Assembly: GCA_038117265.1 (NCBI GenBank)
Contig: JAYOFO010000125.1
Coordinates: 1-5,150 of the forward strand
DNA from: JAYPUG01 sp038117265
GTDB taxonomy: Bacteria > Pseudomonadota > Alphaproteobacteria > UBA6615
Length of the DNA stretch: 5,150 nucleotides
Reading direction: 5' to 3'
Below the pieces are notes generated by a model. That model did no database searches. It had not been told where the DNA came from and was given only the letters and a program-made list of their open reading frames with translations. This document shows, one piece after another, positions 1-5,150 of the stretch. A program made the position numbers and the translations under genes. The first letter of the stretch is position 1. The number at the start of each line of letters is the position of its first letter.

Positions 1-486
1 GCCGGCCGCCGCCTGGGCCTGGGCGACGCGCTGCTGGTACATCGCCATGAAGTCGATCGGCTGCACGAGCAGCGGCGGGAAGCCGCCGTCGCGCACGCTG
101 TCGGCGACGATCGCGCGCGCAAACGGGAAGATCTGGCGCGGCGCCTCGATGTAGAGCAGCGGCGGCACATACTCGTCTGGCACATCGCCGAGGGTGAAGA
201 TGCCCGCATAGGCGATCTCGACGATGAACAGCTTGGTGTCGCCGTTGGTTCCCTCGGCGCGCAGGCTCAGCGTCACCTCGAACGACCGATCGGCGATCTG
301 GTCGGCGGCGACGTCGATGGCGATCTGGACGTTCGGCTCGCCCTGCTCCTGGCTCAGCGAGGCCGGCGCGTTCGGGTTCTCGAACGACAAATCCTTCACG
401 TACTGGGCATTGACGATCATCATCGTCTGGTTGCCCTCGCCCGGCGCGGGATCTGGGGTCGGCTGTCCTGCGTTTTCGTCAGTCAT
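1..486 (-). CDS. secB: Protein-export chaperone SecB (C-terminus runs off the left edge)
   Basis: SecB is a cytoplasmic tetrameric chaperone that keeps secretory precursors unfolded and passes them to SecA at the Sec translocase. The visible 162 codons carry family signatures in order: YVKDLSFENPNAP at about residues 29-41, the hydrophobic strand KLFIVEIAYAGIFTL near 85-99, then PRQIFPFARAIVADSVRDGGFPPLL near 116-140 and PIDF at 143-146. There is no stop before the window edge. E. coli SecB is about 155 residues, so little is missing beyond the variable acidic tail. The ATG at 484-486 is chosen because it gives the usual alphaproteobacterial polar extension before the conserved YVKDLSFEN; its Shine-Dalgarno is weak (GAGAT about 8 nt upstream). 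Two adjacent Met codons at residues 22-23 are possible later starts. The common ECPR motif reads EAPR here (Ala115). The gene lies 104 bp downstream of fxsA on the same strand and may share its transcript. Confidence 0.96.
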   Translation of the reverse strand, partial: MTDENAGQPTPDPAPGEGNQTMMIVNAQYVKDLSFENPNAPASLSQEQGEPNVQIAIDVAADQIADRSFEVTLSLRAEGTNGDTKLFIVEIAYAGIFTLGDVPDEYVPPLLYIEAPRQIFPFARAIVADSVRDGGFPPLLVQPIDFMAMYQQRVAQAQAAAG

Positions 487-509
487 GGCGGATATCTCGC
501 ATCCTGTCT

Positions 510-535
510 GTTTGCGCGCGGCCGCGCCGCGAAAC
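510..535. repeat. GC-rich inverted repeat in the fxsA-secB gap (secB leader)
   Basis: A self-complementary 12-mer, GCGCGGCCGCGC (516-527), is flanked by GTTTGC on the left and, with two single-base bulges, GC and AAAC on the right, so the stretch can fold as an imperfect hairpin. It lies 24 bp before the secB start codon, in the RNA leader of secB. No T-run follows on either strand, so it is not a standard intrinsic terminator. In such GC-rich DNA it may be chance. No other clear element was found in this 104-bp gap. Confidence 0.3.
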
Positions 536-590
536 CGGCGCACTGGCTAACACGATGGCGGATCGCCCACAACTGCCCCGGGCGGGTGTT

Positions 591-1136
591 TCAGCGCCGC
601 TGGCCGATGCCCGGGCGCGGCGTGTTCGGCGTGTCGTCGTCCTCGCGTTCGACGCCGAACTCCTCGCCGTCGATCACCGGCCCGCCGCCCGGTCCGCGCC
701 CCGGTCCGCCACCCGGGCCGGCACCCGGGCCGGGGCCGTTGCGGAACCTGCCGCCGGACAAGGAAAAATGAACGTTGCGCGAGCGCCGCAGCGCGGCCAG
801 CACGCCCAGGCCCAGCACGGCACGCAGCGGCGGGATCAGCAGCGCGAACCCCAGCGCGTCGGTGAGGAAGCCGGGGGTGAGCAGCAGCACGCCGCCGAAG
901 ACCAGGCACACACCGTCGAAAAGTTCGCGCACGGGCAGCCGTTTGTGGTTCATTTCGGCCTGGGCGCGCGCCAGGATGGCGAGGCCCTGCTGGCGCAGCA
1001 GCGCCGTCCCGATCACGGCGGTCAGGACGACCAGCCCGACGGTCGGCCACGTGCCGATCCAGCCGCCCACCTCGATTAACAGGTAGATCTCGATCAGCGG
1101 GACGCCGATGAACAGGGCGAGAATCAGCAGCGGCAT
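591..1136 (-). CDS. fxsA: FxsA family inner-membrane protein
   Basis: FxsA is a small cytoplasmic-membrane protein. In E. coli its overproduction relieves F-plasmid exclusion of phage T7; its normal role is not settled. The 181-residue product begins MPLLILALFIGVPLIEIYLL, the family N-terminus, followed by the GGWIGTWPT turn near 24-32 and a second hydrophobic segment ending in ALLRQQG (45-51). A polar loop with NHKRLPVRELFDG (63-75) leads to two more hydrophobic stretches around the hallmark LLLTPGFLTDALGF (84-97) and LIPPLR (100-105). After about residue 118 the chain is soluble: a Gly/Pro-rich linker (134-153), VIDGEEF (154-160) and a short acidic run. The first ATG fits the family start exactly. 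The upstream purine-rich GAAAGAACAAGA is only a modest ribosome site. It is transcribed divergently from the Tim44-like gene, with secB downstream. Confidence 0.95.
   Translation of the reverse strand: MPLLILALFIGVPLIEIYLLIEVGGWIGTWPTVGLVVLTAVIGTALLRQQGLAILARAQAEMNHKRLPVRELFDGVCLVFGGVLLLTPGFLTDALGFALLIPPLRAVLGLGVLAALRRSRNVHFSLSGGRFRNGPGPGAGPGGGPGRGPGGGPVIDGEEFGVEREDDDTPNTPRPGIGQRR
678..737 (-). repeat. Low-complexity Gly/Pro-coding tract inside fxsA
   Basis: Sixty bases made of reiterated CCGGGCC/CCGGTCC-like units encode FxsA residues 134-153, which are almost entirely Gly and Pro with one Ala and one Arg. The tract links the membrane part to the acidic tail. Such tracts are prone to slippage, so its length may vary between strains. 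It interrupts no conserved part of the protein. Confidence 0.7.
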
Positions 1137-1153
1137 TCTTGTTCTTTCATGGA

Positions 1154-1177
1154 GTTACACCTATCTAGGTGATAACA
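1154..1177 (-). promoter_or_regulatory. Palindromic operator-like site overlapping a weak extended -10 of fxsA
   Basis: CACCTA-TC-TAGGTG (1158-1171) is a perfect 6-2-6 inverted repeat. It extends by GTTA (1154-1157) against TAAC (1173-1176) with one extra base between. Its inner edge is 21 bp from the fxsA start codon. On the minus strand TGTTATCAC (1177-1169) resembles an extended -10 (TGn plus a hexamer matching TATAAT at 4 of 6), but no good -35 stands 17 bp upstream. Such a palindrome over the -10 and presumed start of transcription is typical of a dimeric repressor site (for example MarR or TetR type). The binding protein is not identifiable from the window. Confidence 0.4.
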
Positions 1178-1219
1178 GACGCCTCGCCATGGGGCGACCG
1201 GGCATTCCGCTTCGCATGC

Positions 1220-1246
1220 TGGAACTGGGGCGGGGTTAAAAGTAAT
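1220..1246 (+). promoter_or_regulatory. Possible promoter of the Tim44-like/mltA transcript
   Basis: The only AT-richer patch of the divergent region, TTAAAAGTAAT (1236-1246), lies about 100 bp before the GTG start of the Tim44-like gene. AGTAAT (1241-1246) matches TATAAT at 4 of 6 positions. TGGAAC (1220-1225) could serve as a poor -35, but the spacer is only 15 bp. This is a suggestion from composition and position, not a convincing consensus match. Confidence 0.2.
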
Positions 1247-1280
1247 CTTGGTGTGGATCGGGCGACGAACAACCCGCGGG

Positions 1281-1315
1281 CGGGTTTCCGGGCCGGACAG
1301 GTAACCGGAAACCCG
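1281..1315 (+). promoter_or_regulatory. Perfect 11-bp inverted repeat (hairpin) before the Tim44-like gene
   Basis: CGGGTTTCCGG (1281-1291) and CCGGAAACCCG (1305-1315) are exact reverse complements separated by 13 bases. The 3' arm ends 31 bp before the GTG start. In a rightward transcript this would form a stable stem-loop in the 5' untranslated region just above the ribosome site. At the DNA level it could be a spaced operator. There is no T-tract after it, so it does not look like an intrinsic terminator. An 8-bp palindrome, GTTGCAAC (1318-1325), follows immediately. Confidence 0.5.
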
Positions 1316-1346
1316 GCGTTGCAACACGATCGGAACGGACGGCGGC

Positions 1347-2015
1347 GTGAAATTCATCGACATTGTCATTCTCGCCATGATTGCGGCTTTTTTGGTGTTC
1401 CGCCTGCGCAGTGTTCTGGGCAAGCGCACCGGCCATGAGCGGCCGCCGCAGAATCCCTACGGTGCGCCCGACGAGGGCGCGACGGGCCCGCGCGATGGCG
1501 AGGACGACAAAATCGTCTCGCTGCCCGGCCGCGAGGCCGCGGAAGACATTCCCGACGACAGCCCGGCCGCGGACGGCCTGAGGGCCATCCGCGCGGCGGA
1601 TTCGAACTTCGCGGCGGGCGAGTTCGTCGAGGGCGCGCGCATGGCCTTCGAGATGGTCGTCACCTCGTTCGCCAACGGCGACCGCGAGACCCTGCGCCCG
1701 CTGCTGTCGGACGAGGTCTACGAGAACTTCGCCGGGGCGATCGTTGAGCGCGAGGGCAAGGGCGAGACGATGGAGATGACCCTCGTCGGAATCCGCAGTG
1801 CCGACTTGATCGAGGCGAGCATGGACGGCCGGGTCGCCTTCGTGACCGTGAAGTTCGTGACCGAGCAGATCGAAGTGGTGCGCGACCGCGCCGGCGAGGT
1901 GGTTTCGGGCGATGCGAGCAAGGTCTCCACGGTCACCGACATCTGGACGTTCGCGCGCAACACACGTTCGCGCAACCCGAACTGGACCCTGGTTGCCACC
2001 GAAGCGCCGAACTGA
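1347..2015 (+). CDS. timA: Tim44/TimA family membrane-anchored protein
   Basis: The product is 222 residues. An N-terminal membrane segment (FIDIVILAMIAAFLVFRL, 3-20) is followed by a charged Pro/Asp/Glu-rich, probably disordered stretch (about 26-78) and then a Tim44-like alpha/beta domain (about 80-220). The domain contains ADSNFAAGEFVEGARMAFEM (84-103), a helix ending in the LRPLL/DEVYENF region (116-128), a strand region AFVTVKFVTEQ (164-174), and TDIWTFARNTRSRNPNWTLVAT (197-218), the last being the family signature. Mitochondrial Tim44 tethers the import motor. The bacterial homologue TimA, studied in Caulobacter, is an inner-membrane protein of uncertain partner, so no precise function should be assigned. 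The start is GTG with a weak CGGACGG ribosome site; it directly precedes the KFIDI anchor seen in relatives. Its stop lies 6 bp before the GTG of mltA, indicating one transcript. Confidence 0.93.
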   Translation: MKFIDIVILAMIAAFLVFRLRSVLGKRTGHERPPQNPYGAPDEGATGPRDGEDDKIVSLPGREAAEDIPDDSPAADGLRAIRAADSNFAAGEFVEGARMAFEMVVTSFANGDRETLRPLLSDEVYENFAGAIVEREGKGETMEMTLVGIRSADLIEASMDGRVAFVTVKFVTEQIEVVRDRAGEVVSGDASKVSTVTDIWTFARNTRSRNPNWTLVATEAPN

Positions 2016-2021
2016 GCGGCC

Positions 2022-3263
2022 GTGTCGGCGAACCTGTCGGCGAGGCGCATGGCGCGCACCCCACACCGGACCGGAAACCCCTTCCGGCGCGCGGCGCTGC
2101 TGGCCGGCCTTGCCCTGCTGACCGCCTGCGAACTGGTGGAACCCACCGAGCCTCCGGCCGTGCCGCCGCCCGCGACGCCACCGGCGGCCGCGCACTACCA
2201 GGCGGTGCCGGTTGCCGAGCTGCCCGGCTGGGACGGCGATGCGATGGGCGATGCGCTGCCGGCCCTGCGCGGCTCGTGCGAACGGATCGCCGCGCTGCCC
2301 GCCGCGCGCCTGATGGGCCCGATGGCCGGTACCGCCGGCGACTGGCAGCCCCTCTGTGCCGTGCTGCCGCAGATCGTCGACGGCTCCACCCTGCGCAAGT
2401 TCATCGAACTCAACTTCGTGGCGCTGCGCGTGCGCGACACGGCGAATGGCGACACTGGCCTGATCACCGGCTATTTCGAGCCGGTCGTGGAGGCCGCGCG
2501 CGACCGCGCGCCGACCTATGCCGAGCCGATCTACGCGGTGCCGCGCGACCATGTGACCGTGCCCCTCGGCGACTTCGATCCCGCGCTCAAGGGAAGGGCC
2601 GTCATCGGCCGGGTCGAGGCGGGGCGCCTCGTGCCCTACCGCGACCGCGGCGAGATTCATGGCGGCGCGCTCGCCGGCCATGCCGACGTGCTGTTCTGGG
2701 CGCGCGACCCGCTCGACGTGTTTATCCTGCAGGTCCAGGGCTCGGGCATCGTCACCCTGCCCGACGGCACGCGTACGCGCATCGGCTTCGCCGGCCACAA
2801 CGGCCACGATTATGTCTCGGTCGGCCGCCACCTGCTGGCCACGGGCGCACTGCCCGACGGCCGCGCGGGCTGGGAGGACATCCGCGCCTGGCTCGAGGCG
2901 AACCCGGACCGTGCCCGCGATATCCTGGCCGTGAACCGGCGCTTCATCTTCTTCCGCGAGACCGGCGGCGAGGGACCGTTCGGCGCCGCCGGCGTCGTGC
3001 TGACCCCGGGCCGCTCGCTGGCGGTCGACCCGGGGTTCGTGCCGCTCAACGCGCCGGTCTGGCTCGATGCCGAGAATCCCGTCGGCGGCGATCGGCTGCG
3101 GCGCCTGATGTTCGCGCAAGACACCGGCAACGCCATCCGGGGCGTCGTGCGCGGCGACTATTACTGGGGGACGGGCCGCGCGGCCCTGGCCAGCGCCGGC
3201 CGGATGAAGAGCGCGGGCAAATACTGGATTCTCGTCCCCAAGACCATCGCCCCGACCAGCTGA
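2022..3263 (+). CDS. mltA: Membrane-bound lytic murein transglycosylase A (MltA), lipoprotein
   Basis: MltA cleaves the MurNAc-GlcNAc bond of peptidoglycan with formation of 1,6-anhydro-MurNAc, acting from the outer membrane during wall turnover. With the GTG start the protein has 413 residues, against about 365 in E. coli. A positively charged stretch, a hydrophobic core and the lipobox LTAC (Cys36) give a lipoprotein signal. A Pro-rich linker follows (40-57). The MltA domain shows TGYFEP (149-154), PYRDRGEI (205-212), DVFILQVQGSG (232-242) and NRRFIFFRE (305-313). The C-terminal 3D domain shows GRSLAVDPGFVPLNAPVWLD (330-349), AQDTGNAIRG (365-374, Asp367) and GDYYWG (378-383). Asp379 corresponds, by remembered alignment, to catalytic Asp308 of mature E. 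coli MltA. The ATG at 2049 (residue 10) is an equally good start, preceded closely by GAGG, and would give a signal peptide of usual length. Cys86 and Cys112 lie in the N-terminal part. Confidence 0.96.
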   Translation: MSANLSARRMARTPHRTGNPFRRAALLAGLALLTACELVEPTEPPAVPPPATPPAAAHYQAVPVAELPGWDGDAMGDALPALRGSCERIAALPAARLMGPMAGTAGDWQPLCAVLPQIVDGSTLRKFIELNFVALRVRDTANGDTGLITGYFEPVVEAARDRAPTYAEPIYAVPRDHVTVPLGDFDPALKGRAVIGRVEAGRLVPYRDRGEIHGGALAGHADVLFWARDPLDVFILQVQGSGIVTLPDGTRTRIGFAGHNGHDYVSVGRHLLATGALPDGRAGWEDIRAWLEANPDRARDILAVNRRFIFFRETGGEGPFGAAGVVLTPGRSLAVDPGFVPLNAPVWLDAENPVGGDRLRRLMFAQDTGNAIRGVVRGDYYWGTGRAALASAGRMKSAGKYWILVPKTIAPTS

Positions 3264-3286
3264 GGGCCGCGCCGCAGTGCCGGCCC
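3264..3286 (+). terminator. GC-rich hairpin just after the mltA stop codon
   Basis: GGGCCG (3264-3269) and CGGCCC (3281-3286) form a perfect 6-bp stem with an 11-nt loop, beginning at the first base after the mltA stop. No T-run follows, so it is at best an atypical terminator or a 3'-end stabilising hairpin. A short GC stem like this also arises easily by chance in DNA of this composition. Its placement between two functionally unrelated gene groups is the main argument for it. Confidence 0.25.
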
Positions 3287-3295
3287 GACCGCCGT

Positions 3296-3322
3296 CTGGA
3301 AGCGCAGCGAAACTGTGCTAAA
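3296..3322 (+). promoter_or_regulatory. Possible promoter of the lut operon
   Basis: In the 111-bp gap after mltA the least GC-rich stretch is AAACTGTGCTAAAGAG. GCTAAA (3317-3322) could act as a -10 with a TG two bases before it. CTGGAA (3296-3301) is a poor -35 with a 15-bp spacer. The gap length and the change of function from wall turnover to lactate metabolism favour a separate promoter here, but the motif match is weak. No operator for an LutR- or LldR-type regulator was recognised. Confidence 0.25.
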
Positions 3323-3333
3323 GAGGTCGGAAC

Positions 3334-3378
3334 GGAGGAGTTCGCAATGAGTTCCGCACAATGAGTCGCGCGCTATGA
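3334..3378 (+). promoter_or_regulatory. Strong Shine-Dalgarno plus two overlapping five-codon minicistrons leading into lutA
   Basis: GGAGGAG (3334-3340) is the best ribosome site in the window and sits 6 nt before an ATG at 3347. That ATG opens MSSAQ and stops with TGA at 3362-3364. Its stop overlaps, as ATGA, a second ATG at 3361 that opens MSRAL and stops with TGA at 3376-3378. That stop in turn overlaps, as ATGA, the lutA start at 3375. All three starts read ATGAGT and are 14 bp apart, so each lies in a different frame. The arrangement suggests that ribosomes load at the first ATG and reach lutA by termination-reinitiation. Expression of the minicistrons is inferred, not shown. Confidence 0.5.
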
Positions 3379-4154
3379 GTGCCGGTCCCCGCGTCGCCCT
3401 GTTCGTCACCTGCCTGGTCGACCTGTTTCGACCGACCGTGGGCTTCGCGGCCGTGAAGCTGCTGGAGGACGCCGGCTGCACGGTCGAGGTGCCCGCCGCC
3501 CAGACCTGCTGCGGCCAGCCGGCATACAATTCCGGCGACCGTAAGGACACGGTCGACATCGCCCGCCAGGTGATCGCCGCGTTCGAGGGCTACGACCATG
3601 TCGTCGCCCCGTCGGGCTCGTGCGCCGGGATGATCGCCAAACACTATCCCGAGCTGCTCGCCGACGACCCCGAATGGGCCCCGCGGTCCAACGCGCTGGC
3701 GGCGAAGACCCACGAGCTGGTCTCGTTCCTGGTCGATGTGTGCGGCGTCGAGGCGGTCGAGGCCGCGCATGCCGGCACGGTCACCTATCACGACAGCTGC
3801 TCGGGCCTGCGCGAGCTCGGCGTCCACGACCAGCCGCGCAAGCTGCTCGGCTCGGTCGCGGGGCTGCACCTGCGCGAGCTGGTGGATGCCGAGGTGTGCT
3901 GCGGCTTCGGCGGCACCTTCTGCGTCAAGTATCCCGACATCTCCAACAACATGGTCTCGAACAAGATGGCGCGGATCGTCGAGACGGGCGCCGACACGCT
4001 GCTCGCCGGCGACATGGGCTGCCTGATGAACATGGCCGGCAAGCTGCAGCGCGAGGGCGCGGGCGTGCGCGTGCGCCACGTCGTCGAGGTGCTGGCCGAC
4101 ATGGCCGACGGGCCCGCCATTGGCGAGCCCGGCCGCGCGCCGGTCAAGAAGTGA
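3375..4154 (+). CDS. lutA: L-lactate utilisation protein LutA (LldE/YkgE), CCG-domain Fe-S subunit
   Basis: LutA is one subunit of the LutABC complex, which oxidises L-lactate to pyruvate in the cytoplasm. The 259-residue protein has two cysteine-rich CCG domains of the type found in heterodisulfide reductase and glycolate oxidase GlcF. The first has Cys13, Cys45-Cys46-Gly47 and Cys83 (GSCAGM). The second has Cys142 (HDSCSG), Cys175-Cys176-Gly177 (EVCCGFGG) and Cys216 (GDMGCLMN). All expected metal-binding cysteines are present and the length is normal for the family. The start is fixed: in this frame a TGA lies at 3348-3350 and no ATG, GTG or TTG occurs between it and 3375, while the conserved VALFVTCLVD starts at residue 7. 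The ATG has no good Shine-Dalgarno of its own (see the leader entry). lutB starts 13 bp after its stop, so the two are cotranscribed. Composition matches the neighbours. Confidence 0.96.
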   Translation: MSAGPRVALFVTCLVDLFRPTVGFAAVKLLEDAGCTVEVPAAQTCCGQPAYNSGDRKDTVDIARQVIAAFEGYDHVVAPSGSCAGMIAKHYPELLADDPEWAPRSNALAAKTHELVSFLVDVCGVEAVEAAHAGTVTYHDSCSGLRELGVHDQPRKLLGSVAGLHLRELVDAEVCCGFGGTFCVKYPDISNNMVSNKMARIVETGADTLLAGDMGCLMNMAGKLQREGAGVRVRHVVEVLADMADGPAIGEPGRAPVKK

Positions 4155-4167
4155 GGCGGGCCGCGAG

Positions 4168-5150
4168 ATGAACGTCCATTCGACCAGCCGCAACTTCAAG
4201 GCCAACGCGCGCGAGCAGCTCGCCAACGAGAATTTGCAGGCGGCGCTGAACAAGGCGCGCGGCCACTTCGTCGAGGGCCGCTCGACGGCGCGCGACAATC
4301 TGGCGGAGTTCGATGCGCTGCGCGACCAGGCGCGCGACATCAAGAACCACACGCTCGCCCATCTCGACTTCTACCTCGAGGCCTATGAGGAGAAGGTGCG
4401 CGCCGCCGGCGGCCATGTGCACTGGGCGCGCACGTCCGCGGACGCCCAGCGCATCGTGCTGGAGATCTGCCGCGCGGTGGGGGCCACGTCGGTCAACAAG
4501 GGCAAGTCGATGATCGGCGAGGAGATCGAGATCAACGAGGCGCTCGAGGCGGCGGGCATCCGCCCGGTCGAGACCGATCTCGGCGAATACATCATCCAGC
4601 TGCGCGGCGAGAAGCCGAGCCACATCATCGCGCCGGCCGTGCACCTGACCAAGGCGCAGGTCGAGGAGAGCTTCCGCGCCAACCACACCGACCTCGATCC
4701 CGACCGGGTGCTCGAGGAGCCGCCGACCTTGCTCGACGAGGCCCGCACCATTCTTCGAAAGAAGTATTTCGAGGCCGAGGTAGGCATCACCGGCGCCAAC
4801 CTGCTGATCGCCGAGACGGGCTCGTCGATCATCGTGACGAACGAGGGCAACGGCGACCTGTCGCAGCTGATCCCCAGGGTGCATATCGTGCTGGCGAGCC
4901 TCGAGAAGATGGTGCCGACGCTGGAGGACGCCGCGACGATCCTGCGCGTGCTGGCGCGCTCGGCGACGGGCCAGGAATTCTCGTCCTACACCACCGTCTC
5001 GACCGGTCCGAAGCGCGAAGGCGACCCCGACGGGCCCGAGCAGTATCATGTCGTCCTGCTCGACAATGGCCGCACCGAGATGCTGGGCACCGAGTTCCAG
5101 GACATGCTGCGCTGCATCCGCTGCGGCGCCTGCATGAACCACTGCCCGGT
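4168..5150 (+). CDS. lutB: L-lactate utilisation iron-sulfur protein LutB (LldF/YkgF), 3' end cut by the window
   Basis: LutB is the LUD-domain and ferredoxin-like subunit of LutABC, presumed to carry electrons from lactate oxidation. The visible 327 codons are about two thirds of the usual 470-480 residues. After a helical N-terminus (1-65) comes the LUD domain (about 68-300) with KGKSMIGEEIEINEALEAAG (111-130), ETDLGEYIIQL (135-145), PSHIIAPAVHLT (150-161) and GITGANLLIAETGSSIIVTN (206-225) followed by EGNGDL. The first 4Fe-4S motif, C-IR-C-GA-C-MNH-CP, appears at Cys316, Cys319, Cys322 and Cys326, and the sequence ends one base into the Val/Ala/Gly codon position after Pro327 is completed. 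A second 4Fe-4S motif and the C-terminal region are expected beyond. The ATG gives the standard family start; an AGGCGGG-like ribosome site overlaps the end of lutA. lutC is expected next. Confidence 0.97.
   Translation, partial: MNVHSTSRNFKANAREQLANENLQAALNKARGHFVEGRSTARDNLAEFDALRDQARDIKNHTLAHLDFYLEAYEEKVRAAGGHVHWARTSADAQRIVLEICRAVGATSVNKGKSMIGEEIEINEALEAAGIRPVETDLGEYIIQLRGEKPSHIIAPAVHLTKAQVEESFRANHTDLDPDRVLEEPPTLLDEARTILRKKYFEAEVGITGANLLIAETGSSIIVTNEGNGDLSQLIPRVHIVLASLEKMVPTLEDAATILRVLARSATGQEFSSYTTVSTGPKREGDPDGPEQYHVVLLDNGRTEMLGTEFQDMLRCIRCGACMNHCP

Noticed and set aside
564..584. CGCCC/GGGCG arms between secB and fxsA as a terminator for fxsA
   Set aside because: The stem has only 5 bp with an 11-nt loop and no T-run, which is expected by chance at this GC content.
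224..1079. Plus-strand open frames opposite secB and fxsA, including a 174-codon one
   Set aside because: They are antisense to conserved SecB and FxsA sequence and encode low-complexity Ala/Arg/Gln-rich products without motifs.
1221..1337. GGAAC motifs as -35 elements of an EcfG-type general stress promoter
   Set aside because: No CGTT-like -10 follows at about 16-17 bp from any of the GGAAC occurrences in the divergent region, nor from the one at 3329-3333.
1236..3119. A 627-codon open frame on the minus strand opposite timA and mltA
   Set aside because: It is the mirror of two well-recognised plus-strand genes. Its product is dominated by Arg, Ala, Gly and His with no family motif, as expected for the complement of high-GC coding DNA.
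2276..3364. A 362-codon plus-strand frame overlapping mltA that ends in the first lutA minicistron
   Set aside because: It is an Arg/Pro/Ala-rich shifted reading of mltA. Only its final five codons (MSSAQ after GGAGGAG) have their own translation signal and are treated separately.
4144..5142. A 332-codon minus-strand open frame opposite lutB, and a 344-codon one at 3318-4352 opposite lutA
   Set aside because: Both lie antisense to clear LutA and LutB sequences, with the skewed composition of shadow frames and no recognisable domains.

Overview
The window reads as a stretch of chromosome from a high-GC alphaproteobacterium. This is inferred from the gene order secB-fxsA-(divergent)-Tim44-like-mltA, a neighbourhood familiar in Rhodospirillales/Rhizobiales-type genomes, and from strong G/C preference at third codon positions in every real gene. 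Nothing in base composition or codon use suggests recently acquired DNA. No tRNA, rRNA, insertion sequence or CRISPR array was seen, and every real gene belongs to a recognisable family.

Left part (1-1136, minus strand): fxsA, encoding a small polytopic inner-membrane protein, is followed 104 bp later by secB, the export chaperone, which runs off the left edge. The gap between them holds a GC-rich inverted repeat in what would be the secB leader.

Divergent control region (1137-1346): a 210-bp gene-free stretch separates fxsA from the rightward genes. Beside fxsA is a near-perfect palindrome overlapping a weak extended -10. In the middle is an AT-richer patch that could be a rightward promoter. 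Just before the rightward gene is a perfect 11-bp inverted repeat with a 13-nt loop.

Centre (1347-3263, plus strand): a Tim44/TimA-family membrane-anchored protein starting with GTG is followed almost directly by mltA, a lipoprotein lytic transglycosylase. With SecB and FxsA these form a cell-envelope and protein-traffic cluster. The smr gene that often follows mltA in alphaproteobacteria is absent.

Right part (3264-5150, plus strand): after a 111-bp gap begins an L-lactate utilisation operon. lutA is complete and lutB is cut by the window edge inside its first 4Fe-4S motif; lutC would be expected beyond. LutABC together oxidise L-lactate to pyruvate.

The most unusual signal is the lutA leader. 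Three ATGAGT start sites lie exactly 14 bp apart at 3347, 3361 and 3375. The first two open five-codon reading frames, each ending in an ATGA overlap with the next start. The only strong Shine-Dalgarno sequence sits before the first one, so lutA may be translated by coupling or re-initiation. I see no convincing new multi-gene system here; the interest lies in the regulatory DNA.
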